DNA from: Yponomeuta sedellus
Taxonomy: Eukaryota > Arthropoda > Insecta > Lepidoptera > Yponomeutidae
Length of the DNA: 64,000 nucleotides
Reading direction: 5' to 3'
Assembly (NCBI GenBank): GCA_934045075.1
Contig: OW203725.1
Span: 20,222,214 to 20,286,213, forward strand
Made by a program: the position numbers and the translations under genes
Notes under the pieces: generated by a model
Databases searched by the model: none
The model's input: only the letters and a program-made list of their open reading frames with translations
What the model was told of the DNA's origin: nothing
Shown: positions 22,758 to 32,414 of the stretch, piece after piece
How positions within the stretch are numbered: the stretch's first letter is position 1
How the letters are laid out: each line of letters opens with the position of its first letter

Positions 22758-23901
22758 TCAGGCCACTCAGAAAGTTTTTCGAAGAAAAGTTTTTATGTAT
22801 AAGACACTGGCCACTTATAATTGTTTTGAAAACGTCGATTATTTAAAAGTGAAAATACTACTGTTCAATTTTCAAATTTCCTTCCGCATTTTTTGAGAGT
22901 TCAAATGACAATTCAAACTTTCTTGTCTCATTAAAAAATTTCGTATTGCTTTTATGGATGAAGGACCTTCAAAAGCAACCATCTACCGCTAGTTTAGCGA
23001 GTTCAAACGCGGTCGTCTTCCTTTGGGGGATGAACAAAGGAGCGGTCGTCCTACAACGGCTGTCACCGAAGAAAGTGTGCTGGCAGGTAAAAAAATTAAT
23101 TCAAGAAAACAGACGAATTACGTACGAAGAGATTCAGCATACACTGCAGATTGGTTCAGGAAGTGTTCACAAGATTTTGCACGAGCACCTTCGCGTAAGG
23201 TGAATATTTTTCCGCTGGGTCCCGCACCACCTCACCGAAACTCAGAAGCAGGCCTGTGTGGATTTGTTCCGTGATAGGTTACAAAAATTTGATGCTGGCT
23301 CGTCGCGCCGCGTTCATGACATTGTGACAGTGACGAATCCTGGATTTATCAATATGATCCAGAAACAAAGCGTCAGTCGACAGTTTGGCTGTTTCAAAAT
23401 GAACCAACGCCAATGAAAGTGAAGCGATCGAGGAGCGCAGGAAAAAAAATTGAGCACAAAATGCCTGCCAGAACTTTTTTCTGAATTGAGAAACAAACGA
23501 CCGAACACCGGGCTCCGCGGGGTCCTTCTTCACCACGACAACGCGCCCGCGCACTCAGCGATGATCAAAACGAGGGACTTCCTAGACTTCACACCGGTCA
23601 GAGTCTTGGGACACCCACCTTACAGTCCTGATTTGGCTCCGTGTGACTTTTTTTTATTCCCTAAAATTAAAAATCAGCTCAAAGGGATACAGTTTTCATC
23701 GCCGGAAGACCCGCTAGCAGCGTTTGAGAAGGCCCTGGAAGAGGTGTCTGCGGAGGACTGGAAAAAGGTTTTTAAAATTGGTTCAGACGCATGAAACTTT
23801 GTATAAAGGCTGGTGGAGAGTTCTATGAAAAGATTTAATAAAAGTATTTTTTTCATAGAAGTTATTTTTTTAGTTTCTCAAAACTTTCTGAGTGTCCCAC
23901 A
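22758..23901 (+). mobile_element. mariner-family DNA transposon
   Basis: Terminal repeats read 'cactcagaaagtttt' at 22764 and its exact complement at 23880-23894, with TA dinucleotides at 22756-22757 and 23902-23903 as expected for Tc1/mariner. The element is about 1.14 kb, slightly shorter than the 1.3 kb usual for mariner, because of an internal deletion. Cut-and-paste; now inactive. Confidence 0.85.
22950..23794 (+). pseudogene. mariner transposase, broken
   Basis: An N-terminal helix-turn-helix region (near DEQRSGRPTTAV and RRITYEEIQHTLQIGSGSVH) is split by frameshifts around 23090 and 23200. The first catalytic Asp lies in DESWIYQYDPETK (about 23325). After about 23440 some 30 codons usual in the family are missing. 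The C-terminal part (23450-23794) has HHDNAPAH and PYSPDLAPCDFFLFPK, holding the second and third Asp; I count 35 residues between them rather than the usual 34. Several frame breaks mean no functional enzyme. Confidence 0.9.
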
Positions 23902-23957
23902 TATAGAAGGAAAACTTCGTACAAATTCCATAGAAAATTACTTTGAACAAGTTGTTA

Positions 23958-24968
23958 CTTCCGTAAAGCCCCTCCGGCATACAATGTCTTCATCCTATAA
24001 TGTCCTCATTCAATATTGTCCTGATCCTAAAAAGCCTGCATCCTAAAAATTTCTCCTTCCTATATTGTCTCTATATTACAATGTCTTCATCCTAAACAGT
24101 CCTAATCCTACATTGTCAATAACTCAACTAACAAGATAAATAACTCAAATACTCCCATTTTCTTAACACATTTAATTTATTTTAAATGAGCAAACAAAAT
24201 TAGAAAAAACATTTTGTTGTCAGATGAAAAACAAACAGTGAATTATTCCTTACCGTAAAATAAAAAATACGTTAACTCTTAACAACTAATTAGGTAGTAG
24301 GTATTTAGCGGAACATCTTTTTATAAATTATACGCTTCGAAAAATCTAAAGGTTCAATTTTCTTATTATTTAGTTTTTTTAATAGCTTGGTGTACGCTTT
24401 ATCAAAATTAATATCTCGGTTTCTTCTGTTTTTCTTCAGATTTTGGAATAAACATTTCGTGAATTTTATGTCACAATGTTTGGCTTCCTTGCGTAAAAAG
24501 TATAAAAATTGATATAAATTCGGATTCTGTGGCATTTTGGAATTTACACGACGATGCCAACCTTGTTGTAGCTGGTGCCGACTGTGCCAGCTGTCAAATA
24601 ATTTCTCCGTAGAAACCAGTGCTTTAGGACTTGTCTAGGACTAATAGAGAGTTATTAAAGTTTGAAGTTTGAAGGTACATGAAGGTATTGCACATCCTGT
24701 ATTGTCAAGTTCTGATTGTGCGATACCGGGAGGTCATTTTCAAATGGAGACAATATAGGATGCAGACATTTTAAAATGAAGTCTTATTAAGAAATGGTTT
24801 TATAAGATGAGGACAATACTAAATGAGGACATTATAGGATGAAGACAATATAGGATGCAGACATTTTAAAATGAAGTCTTATTAAGAAATGGTTTTATAA
24901 GATGAGGACAATATTGAATGAGGACATTATAGGATGAAGACATTGTATGCCGGAGGGCGTAAAGCAGG
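23958..24968. mobile_element. inverted-repeat element, possibly MULE-derived
   Basis: The left end 'ctccggcatacaatgtcttc' (23971) is matched in inverse near 24938-24957. The ends are built of subrepeats 'ataatgtcctcat' / 'gaggacaatatt'; the right end has a 95-bp direct duplication (starting at 24751 and 24846). A minus frame at 24305-24535 (NPNLYQFLYFLRKEAKHCDI ...) faintly resembles the C-terminus of Mutator-like transposases. Family assignment is tentative. Confidence 0.5.
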
Positions 24969-25339
24969 TAAAAACACCCTTCTACGGAACCCTACACCGT
25001 GCGGGCCCGAGCAGCACATGGCCGGTCTTTTAGTAGAGGTCGGTTGATTCGTGTTAATCGTACCGTGTGATGCGATATGCATAATATCGCATTATTTAAC
25101 ATAATTAACCGAGCAGCGGCTGCCCGCGCCCGCGACGGATGTGACAGATTGACAAAACAACGAAGTCTTCGGCAGGCTCACGGCTATCGACAACTTCATC
25201 GGTTTAGGCAAACATTAATAATCGATTTCGACGTATCATTTCCGTTGAGTGGATGATGCGGGAGTAACCTATTCGTATTAAGTAGGTATATATCGTATAC
25301 TCGTAGTAAGGATAAAGTATTACTAAGTGTATGTGCTCG

Positions 25340-25625
25340 CTGGGTGAGCGTGGTCCCGTGACTACCGCTAGTGGCATTTTTCCGAACTCTTCCGTGCTTC
25401 GCAAGGCACGTTAAGCCGTTGGTACCGGCTGTCATATAATGGCAGTCGTTAAGCCATGTAAGAGGCCTTATGGGCGGCTTGATGACTTCTGGCAATAAGG
25501 CCCGCCACTGTGTTACAATCCTCCACCAACCCGGACTTGACCCCCGTGGTGGAGTATGGCCTAACCTTCCTACTATGCAGGAAGAGACCCCTGCCCCAGC
25601 AGTGGGGACAGCAAGGGTTGATAAC
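25340..25625 (+). mobile_element. SINE-5S, 5'-truncated
   Basis: Starts within the 5S-like head ('gggtgagcgtggtcccgtga'), full body, tail 'ccccagcagtggggacagca'. Confidence 0.85.
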
Positions 25626-25627
25626 GA

Positions 25628-25900
25628 AGAAGCGGTGGTAGCCCAGTGGTTAGAACAACAGATTCCAAAGCGAGAGACCCAGGTGGTCGATTCCCTGTGC
25701 TACAAGTACATACAAGGGTTGATAACGTTAGTGTATGTTGATAGTACCTAGCTATATATCGTATAGCAGGGAAAATATATTACTTAGTGTATGGTGGTAG
25801 GTGACAGCGTAGATAACCCAGTGGGTAGAACGACGTCCTCGAAAGCGATAGACCTAAGTTCAATTCACAGTGCGGCTAACCTATACGTTTTAAGTAGGGT
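25628..25900 (+). mobile_element. two SINE-B heads (second head type)
   Basis: 'ggtggtagcccagtggttag' (25633) with 'cagattccaaagcgagagac', and again at about 25800 ('agcgtagataacccagtggg', 'acctaagttcaattcacagt'). tRNA-like boxes are recognisable; bodies are missing or truncated. Confidence 0.65.
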
Positions 25901-25904
25901 TATA

Positions 25905-26216
25905 TCGTAAGTATTGATGATGTTGTCCTCCACAACGATTCCGTTGATGGCGACACCTTGACAATTATAAATTTAGACCCGAGAATGCGCACGGGCGTGA
26001 GATGAAAATCCGAATTTGGTTTTAAATGTACGTTCACAGCTGACGCAATAAAGTTGACCGGCTGAGTTGAATGTGAAATTGTAGGAGGGCTTAGGACGAG
26101 TTTTCCGAGTCTGGCGTTTGGCATCGAGGTCTGCTTTTCGCCATTCTGGCCTTAGCTGGGCAAGCTCCTCCCACGTCTTGACTGATATATTGCTCGAAAC
26201 TAGGTGGCGCTTCAAG
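25905..26216 (-). pseudogene. LINE-delta 3' end with C2H2 finger
   Basis: Encodes LKRHLVSSNISVKTWEELAQ-like sequence (here KRHLVSSNISVKTWEELAQL), then KRQTRKTRPKPSYNF and a CVSCERTFKTKFGFSSHARA zinc-finger segment, the C-terminus of a lepidopteran LINE reverse transcriptase. The tail 'gttgtggaggacaacatcat' follows the stop. About the last 80 codons survive. Confidence 0.8.
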
Positions 26217-26292
26217 ACATCTTTATATTGACCTGTGCTACTGTGAGTTTACCGCAACTAAGCTGAGAATAAAAAATGGTAAGTATTACTAC

Positions 26293-26470
26293 GTGTATGG
26301 TGGTAGGTGGCAGCGGTGCTAGTCCAGTGGGTAGACGAAGGACTCGAAAGCTTGAGACCTAGGTTCGATAGGCAGTGCGGGTGTGTACATATGACATTGC
26401 TTATTTTCAGGTTACGTACATCTGCGCTTTTGTAGTGGCAATACCACACGCTAACCGTGAAGAAAAACTC
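26293..26470 (+). mobile_element. SINE-B, second head type, truncated body
   Basis: Head 'agtccagtgggtagacgaag' and 'acctaggttcgataggcagt', body 'ggttacgtacatctgcgctt' to 'aactcgtgagga'. Confidence 0.7.
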
Positions 26471-26499
26471 GTGAGGATAGTCCTCACGTATTGAATTGG

Positions 26500-26790
26500 A
26501 GCGGTGGTAGCGGAGCGGTGCCGGCTTCTCAATCGTGAGGTCGTGGGTTCGAACCCCGGCATGTACCAATTACTTTGTTTTCTAACTTATGTACATTTGT
26601 GAAATTATAGTAGCAATACTACTCGCTGACGGTGAAGGAAAACATCGTAAGGAAACCCCAGTGTCTGAGGTGTTAGCGTACCCCAGCGCTTGCAGTAGCA
26701 AGCCTTAGCCTCATAGTTGGGCCATTGTAAGTATACAATGGCCCAACTATGAGGCTAAGTGCGGAAATCTCAGGTCTAACTAACTAACGT
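26500..26790 (+). mobile_element. SINE-B, first head type, with terminal palindrome
   Basis: Head 'ggtagcggagcggtgccggc', 'gtcgtgggttcgaaccccgg', body, then a perfect 26-bp palindrome (26704-26729 and 26734-26759, 4-nt loop) made from the 3' end 'gcccaactatgaggctaag'. Confidence 0.85.
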
Positions 26791-27207
26791 ATTGAATTGT
26801 GTTTCTTGGGGGTAAGGTCGACTAAACTGTAATGGTATAGGTGCTGCTGGGCAAGCATAAAAAAAACCTTCCAGTGAAAATGATAGTGCCATTCATTGTA
26901 ACATAACATAGAATTTACATTTACATACTGGCACATACATTGCTTCTGGCCCCACACTAGGATACCCTGTGACGTGAATACCAGAAGCAGCGACATCACA
27001 AACATGTAAACATCCAAGACCTGAGGTTTTTTTTTAGCCGTCCGTATAAATCATCTCATTACGTACCTAGATGCAAAGGTGGTAAAGTAGGTATTGATCT
27101 GCGACTAGGAAAACGTGTATGGCTCCTCCCAATTTAATGCGTCTAGTCAACAACGATGAAAAGAATTAAATGTTTGTTCTCCTCGGCTTGAATAAGTATA
27201 TGATTTG

Positions 27208-27424
27208 CAAAGTAGGTAGTCGGGGCTGTAAGTAATGCAATTTGCTTAAGTCAGATGTCGCTGCCTGTACGTAATACAGAGAATAGTTTAGAGAGGTTCG
27301 AAATTTCACTGATGCCGTGAGTCGCCCATTGGCTCAATTGGTAGAGCGCTGGCACGGATAGCCAGAGGTTGCGGGTTCGAATCCCGGCATGGGTGAAATT
27401 TTTAGCCTCTAAATAGGTTTTTAA
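27208..27424 (+). mobile_element. SINE-F copy with 10-bp duplication
   Basis: From 'caaagtaggtagtcggggct' through 'gcccattggctcaattggta' and 'gttgcgggttcgaatcccgg' to 'cctctaaataggttttta'. ATATGATTTG flanks it at 27198-27207 and 27425-27434, so this copy ends at the ...ggtttttaa position, without the longer 'cacgggttagtgcatt' extension. Confidence 0.85.
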
Positions 27425-27982
27425 ATATGATTTGTGATAATAATTTCTTAGTAATATGGAAACATCAAAACCTACGTCAACATTTTTCAACACTGAAAAT
27501 TGCAGAAAATACTTACAGAATACAGAAAATTTACTTCATCTATTTAACAAAGAATAAACCTGTACAAGTAGATAAGTATTTCAAAATACAGTGTTTGACC
27601 ATTTGACTATAAACTTATTAAACGTTTATTTCAAAACTTCAAAAATTTCCATTTTGTTGAATGTCAATTTTCTATCTTTGTAACCTAAACTTGAAAGTGC
27701 TTGGGTACTTCTAGCACTGGCGTGCTAGTGTGGGAGACAGGACGCACTCTTTTAACTGCACTATGCAAATAAATTATTTTAATTTCATTTCAATATTAGC
27801 CACTGCCTTCGAGTCGAATTTGCAGTGCAGAAAAACATGGCAGCGAAAAACAACGCGACTCTGACCACCATATGGATATAATATGATAACACAGGTACCT
27901 ACCTACATTAAGTTTACCTCTATGAATTTTATTTATTCTTCCCATGCAAATAGATAAGATAAGATAAGAATAGTCTTTATTG

Positions 27983-28760
27983 TGTGGCGAGCACATGTCA
28001 TCTCTGCGCGTAACATCGCGCAATCAAAGTGTTTCAATGACATACCATAAATATAACGGCCGACTAACAATAGTTGGACCGGCCGTCCCCAGGCATACGA
28101 TCTGCCTGGCGGGAAATTTCCCTTTATAGTGGAAGAGCACGATCACCCGCTCTTCCCTATAGTGGTGACCCCTGACAGAACATTGTCAACCTTCCTTCGC
28201 TCTCGCAGCACCCCACATACATTAGTCTCAAAAGCAAGGCCAGCAATCTTCCCTCTCACTTCATCAGTTCCACTACAGTCAACGCCCCGACTACTGGGAC
28301 TGATGGTGATCTTCCTCCAACCCCTCGGCAAGGCAGCCACACAGCAACAGCACACGTTGCCAGTGGTACAGCAGCCTTCACCGGTTCCTACCACATGCGC
28401 GGGCCCCATGGTACTGTCGCCGGTGAAGTGACTGTTAGCCGCCGAACACCCTCAACCGCTAATCGACTCACTGACTCAGCGTCCTTTGGCACTTGCAGGC
28501 TTTAGAGCACAGACTTCGATTCCTATCAGACCTAGCTATGCGTAGCTACGGTCTTGAAGGGGAGTGATGTGGCGAGCACATGTCATCTCTGCGCGCGCAC
28601 TGCAAACTCCAACATCGCGCAATCAAAGTGTTTCAATGATATACGATAAATATAACGTCCGACTAACAATAGTTGGACCGGCCGTCCCCAGGCATACGAT
28701 CTGCCTGGCGGGAAATTTCCCTTTATAGTGGAGGAGCACGATCACCCGCTCTTCCCTATA
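27983..28760 (+). mobile_element. non-autonomous LTR retrotransposon (mini-element)
   Basis: Two direct terminal repeats, 27983-28161 and 28568-28760, start 'tgtggcgagcacatgtcatc' and end 'cgctcttccctata'. They are nearly identical except for a 14-bp insertion in the right copy. After the left repeat comes 'gtggtgacccctgac', a primer-binding-site-like TGG start. Before the right repeat is the purine tract 'gaaggggag'. The 406-bp interior has no protease, RT or integrase motif, so gag-pol is deleted. A Ty3-type relation is suggested by the PBS style only. No clear target duplication. Confidence 0.8.
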
Positions 28761-29025
28761 ACTGTACACACCAGAAAATAATTACAGAGACAACAGATAC
28801 AAAAGAAGAGGTAGGTACAATTGGCGGCCTGATTGCCGATAGTTTTACTAATAAAGTACCTAATGTCCAAAGAATTACACCTTTTTTATTTTAAGAAATA
28901 GTTAGTATTTTAATTATAAGTTATCGGTGCGGAAAAATTACAGCCATTAATTTGGGATTAGGGCTTTTTTAGTTTTGTAGTGAGTTTAAAATTATTTAGT
29001 GCTAGTGTTTTCTAAAGTATTACAT

Positions 29026-29337
29026 CGCCATCTATGAAACAATATATAACGTAATTCGCAATACGTCAGAAATGTCTTGGAATTTAGCAACACGTTACCT
29101 ATATCAAATGGTTCATAATTACAAATATAGATGGCAGCAAAAACATATGTAAGCAGCGCCATCTAAAGACAAATAGCAAAAGTATTTAGTTCATGCATCT
29201 GCAACGAGATGGCGTAGGCTTTGTACTAAATGTGCAGCGTCATCTAGTTAAAAGTGACAGTACTAATTGGTTAGCAAAAAATTTATAATGACATAGCAGC
29301 GAACAATTTAGTTTTTAAGTTTGCCGCTAGATGGCGA
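29026..29337. promoter_or_regulatory. cluster of six AGATGGCG-type motifs
   Basis: Motifs or complements at 29026-29034, 29128-29137, 29156-29165, 29207-29214, 29237-29246 (one mismatch) and 29328-29337, in mixed orientation. The core resembles insect CTCF-type AGRTGGCGC sites. The cluster lies 126-437 bp beyond the Wnt stop codon. Insulator or enhancer activity is speculation. Confidence 0.5.
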
Positions 29338-29394
29338 TCAAAGTAAAATTTAAACAAATAGGACTTATTACATGCATAGTACTGTGCCGTAATA

Positions 29395-29400
29395 TTTAAT
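29395..29400 (-). terminator. possible polyadenylation signal ATTAAA for Wnt
   Basis: ATTAAA on the minus strand, 63 nt after the Wnt stop codon, a permitted variant of AATAAA. No canonical hexamer was found closer. Confidence 0.35.
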
Positions 29401-29462
29401 GAATAAATTACCACCAATTTACAAACATAAGCCATATCACAGTTCAACATTTACTATCTTCA

Positions 29463-30597
29463 TTATTTACAGACGAAATAATCGACATCCTGCACACACA
29501 CATCGCACTTTACGTAGCAACAATTCACCATTTTGCAACGGCACCGCGACTCTACAGGCCTTTGAAACTTTAAGTACCCTCTACCGCAGCACAAAGTAGC
29601 ACAATTCTGTTTGTCTTTGCACTCCCTGCCTTTAGTACTAACACACAAGTTTGGCGTCTTTTGCAAGTAAACAAAACTCTTTCTATCCACTTGTATTTTC
29701 TTTCTAACTAGAGGTGTTATCGCTCTTTTCGTCGTGTAGTTCAGCATCTTCTTTCTAATCGCATGATGGTATTGCTTTTTAAGTATTCCCATGGCAGAGC
29801 TGAACGGACTGAGGCGTTTCCAGCAGGTTTTCGTAGTGCATGAACCGGAAAAGCCGTGACATTTGCACACTTCACGTAACTGCTCACCTACAATTTCCAC
29901 ACCCACTAAAACATCCTGCTTTAACACATCAGCTATTTGATCTGTGCCAGCGTGTTTGAAGTCCAAGAAGTTTCTAGTTACACGTTTTCCATATTTGTAA
30001 TCATCGCCGCACCCGTTCATCTTCCACTGACGTGAAGGATTGTTGTTGTCCCCACAAGAACACTTTGCCAGTTCGCCTGAGGCACAACCCTTAGCGACGG
30101 CGTGAGATATCGAAGCTGCAGTTAAGGCGAATACGAACGCTGTCTCTCTATAAATCTTCTTGAAAATGCCTCGTTTAGCTTTCTTGTTGAAGATTAAGGA
30201 GCAGTTCCACCGGTCGTACTTGAACGACTCTTCGCAGGCGGTGACTGCCTGAATCCTGGCGGTGGCAAGGATGTCCGACAGAGCTGGCTCTCGCCTGCAC
30301 ATTTTGGTCTGCCGCGGCGATGGTCGGATCCATTTGCAAGCCCCAGGATGGATTATGTCGGATCGATCTCCGAATAACGCCTCGACTGTTTTCTGAAGTA
30401 TGGGATGGGATCTAGAAAAGTAAGCGAGAATATGAAAGTGGATTGGATATAGAAGTGTGTAAAGTGGATATAAGCAATGCACGAAGATTTGGATAGAGTA
30501 GGCTTTCTTGAGTGACTTACCCATTGACAGTCTTCGACGAAATAAACGAAAGCGTTATCAATACTAGCAAAACAGTAATCGGACTGTGTTTAAACAT
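29463..30597 (-). CDS. Wnt9: Wnt ligand, best match Wnt9 (Drosophila Wnt4 orthologue)
   Basis: Secreted lipid-modified ligand for Frizzled/LRP6 receptors. Exon 1 is 30597-30521 and exon 2 is 30411-29463, giving 341 residues. The start at 30597 is preceded by an in-frame TAA (30612-30610) and opens a signal peptide with core VLLVLITLSFI. Exon 1 ends GG|GTAAGT and exon 2 starts after TTTTCTAG; the phase-2 join keeps the frame. Family hallmarks by spliced position: CRREPALSDIL (64-74), RWNCSL (93-98, with an N-glycosylation sequon), GCGDDYKYG (159-167), CKCHGFSGSCTTKTCW (208-223, holding the palmitoleoylated Ser hairpin), and the cysteine-rich end CCGRGY ... CRCKMVNCCYVKCDVC. Wnt9 is favoured by RETAFVFAL and the C-terminal cysteine pattern. 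A start at 30524 would include intron and lacks a proper signal peptide. Family certain; subfamily likely. Confidence 0.9.
30412..30520 (-). other. Wnt9 intron 1 (109 bp)
   Basis: Donor GTAAGTCACT at 30520 and acceptor ACTTTTCTAG ending at 30412. The intron happens to stay open in the exon-2 frame, so a naive model starting at 30524 would retain it. Confidence 0.85.
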
Positions 30598-30599
30598 AA

Positions 30600-31150
30600 T
30601 GAAATGGACTTAAAACTGCTATTTTTACAGCACATGATAGTTTCTCACTACTTTCGAGCGAAAATTAAAGCTAACATGGTTCTGCGCGTCGCGGAAAATG
30701 GACAGACGATGAGTTAGACAAAGGCTGATTAGTTTATCAGTAAAAGGGTGGGTCCGGACCAAAAATGGTGTCTGCAAACTAGAAAATCTTGGTAACACCA
30801 CTGTTTGCGCACGTCATCGACAAACATTGCATTTTGTCTGTATTTGTTTTAAAAAAGGCATCTAATCGTAGAAACGTTCTACGAAATAATTATTACCACT
30901 GGACTTCACACACTTCCTGGACACTGGATGCATCATATGCAATATAAAGAACAATAGATCACAATATCAACGTCCGCTAATGTGTCAACCTATGATCGTG
31001 CGTATTTGTTTATTGTATTATAAAAACCTTCGAAAAACGCTGATCAAAATATTGTGCAGTGGAGATTATTAAGGGAAACACCTAACCACACATAAAATAA
31101 ACTGCCTCTAAGGAGTGTAGAAGAATCGTGTTCAGTAAATTATACCTACC
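30600..31150. other. Wnt9 upstream region
   Basis: No TATA box seen on the minus strand. A TCF-like 'gacaaagg' occurs near 30718. No repeats recognised, so this is the likeliest place for the promoter, but nothing fixes the transcription start. Confidence 0.3.
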
Positions 31151-31159
31151 GTTAGTTTC

Positions 31160-31300
31160 TATCTCGATGCTTATTGGCCTTTGCATCTACGTAATGAGAC
31201 GATTTATACAGCGTCCAGTGGCATATTTACTCACACTAGATAGGTGAAGGGGCCACTCGGATGCTACAGTGCATCCGAGTGGCCCCTTCACCTATCGTGT
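31160..31300 (-). repeat. retroelement tail with perfect 25-bp hairpin
   Basis: 31168-31215 is the reverse complement of the 'ccactggacgctgtata' tail family. Beside it, 31240-31264 and 31271-31295 are perfect inverted arms ('ataggtgaaggggccactcg' and on) with loop 'tacagt'. Confidence 0.85.
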
Positions 31301-31481
31301 ATATTTGTATTTCAGCGACCGCTATGGATATACGTAATTATTGTAGGTATTGCTTTATTTCGGATAACTAACAATCCATAGGTTGTTAGTAAAATGACAT
31401 TCAGTATTAAAACTAAATATTTTTATGAGATCACAAGCCATAATTAAATTCTAAATTAAAAATTAAATTAAAATTAAATTA

Positions 31482-31533
31482 AAATTTTGGAGTTGAACTT
31501 AAAATTTTAATTTTAAGTCCAACTCCAAAATTT
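31482..31533. repeat. 25-bp inverted repeat, AT-rich
   Basis: Arms 31482-31506 and 31509-31533 match but for one base ('ttttggagttgaac' / 'gtccaactccaaaa'). Confidence 0.8.
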
Positions 31534-31809
31534 ATACTTTGGTTTACATAAATACTTTTTATAAATACATAAAGGACTTTTTCACTATTTCAGGATAACC
31601 GGTTAAAAAACGTGTATTTTGACACTCAAGGGAATAAAAATTTATAGCGCAACTTTCGGTGACGTAGAGCTAGGAAATTTCCCAAATAAATAGTCAGAGA
31701 AAAATCTGTAATCTACATTGGTAATTAGATCATAAAAAAAATGTCTTTGAAGATCGGGGAAAGCTCGAAAAAAACTGCGGGACTCGATTCCTGAAATATT
31801 TATAACTTG

Positions 31810-32011
31810 ATTATATTCTTTTTAATGCACTAAAGGACAATTTTAAAGACCTAAGAGGCTAAAAATTCCACCCATGCCTTGTTGCTGCCTGTACGTAATA
31901 CAGAGTATTTTAGAGAGGTTCAAAATTTCACTGATGCCGGTAAGTCGCCCATTAGCTCAGTTGGGAGAGCGCTGCCTCGGTTAGCCAGAGGTCGCAGGTT
32001 CGAGTACCGGC
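31810..32011 (-). mobile_element. SINE-F fold-back copy with 12-bp duplication
   Basis: Inverted 3' end ('tttttaatgcactaaagg') on the left, then forward 'gtacgtaatacagagt' and tRNA-like 'cattagctcagttgggagag'. ATTTATAACTTG at 31798-31809 and 32012-32023. Confidence 0.85.
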
Positions 32012-32065
32012 ATTTATAACTTGTAAGTACCGTGGCGAGTTCGACTCGCACGTGTCCGCTTTTGC

Positions 32066-32172
32066 AGCCTATAAACATCCCAGTGCAGAGCACTATCCTT
32101 CTCTCAGAGAGAGAGAGAAAAAGAATATGTGCTTAATTCCACGCGATAAAACCACGCGTGTCCATCGCGGAC
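32066..32172 (-). mobile_element. SINE-B 3' fragment with (ga)n
   Basis: 'tctctcagagagagagagaa' and 'cgcgtgtccatcgcgga' match the 3' part of SINE-B copies such as 46195-46510. Confidence 0.6.
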
Positions 32173-32414
32173 TATTACTAACACTAATATAAAATTTATC
32201 TAAAATGCATGATTGATTTAATTTGTAATTCATTGAGTATATTTTTGAATGAACCAATAATAATAATAAATACTAACACGTACACTGCCATAGTAGATTT
32301 AGTGAGTGGTCCAAATGCAAAATTTCGCATTATGGTAGAAAATGGTTTGTAATGCGTAATTATTCTATCTATATAAAGCATTTTTTTCCACATTTATTTT
32401 TATAAATTACTAAA

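Noticed and set aside
27311..27392. tRNA gene candidates with good box A and B
   Set aside because: Acceptor and T-stem mismatches, position inside repeated SINE-F units with target duplications; none looks like a functional tRNA.
30414..30524. Start of Wnt at 30524 without splicing
   Set aside because: The extra N-terminus would be intron sequence with no proper signal peptide, and clear donor/acceptor sites give a better model.
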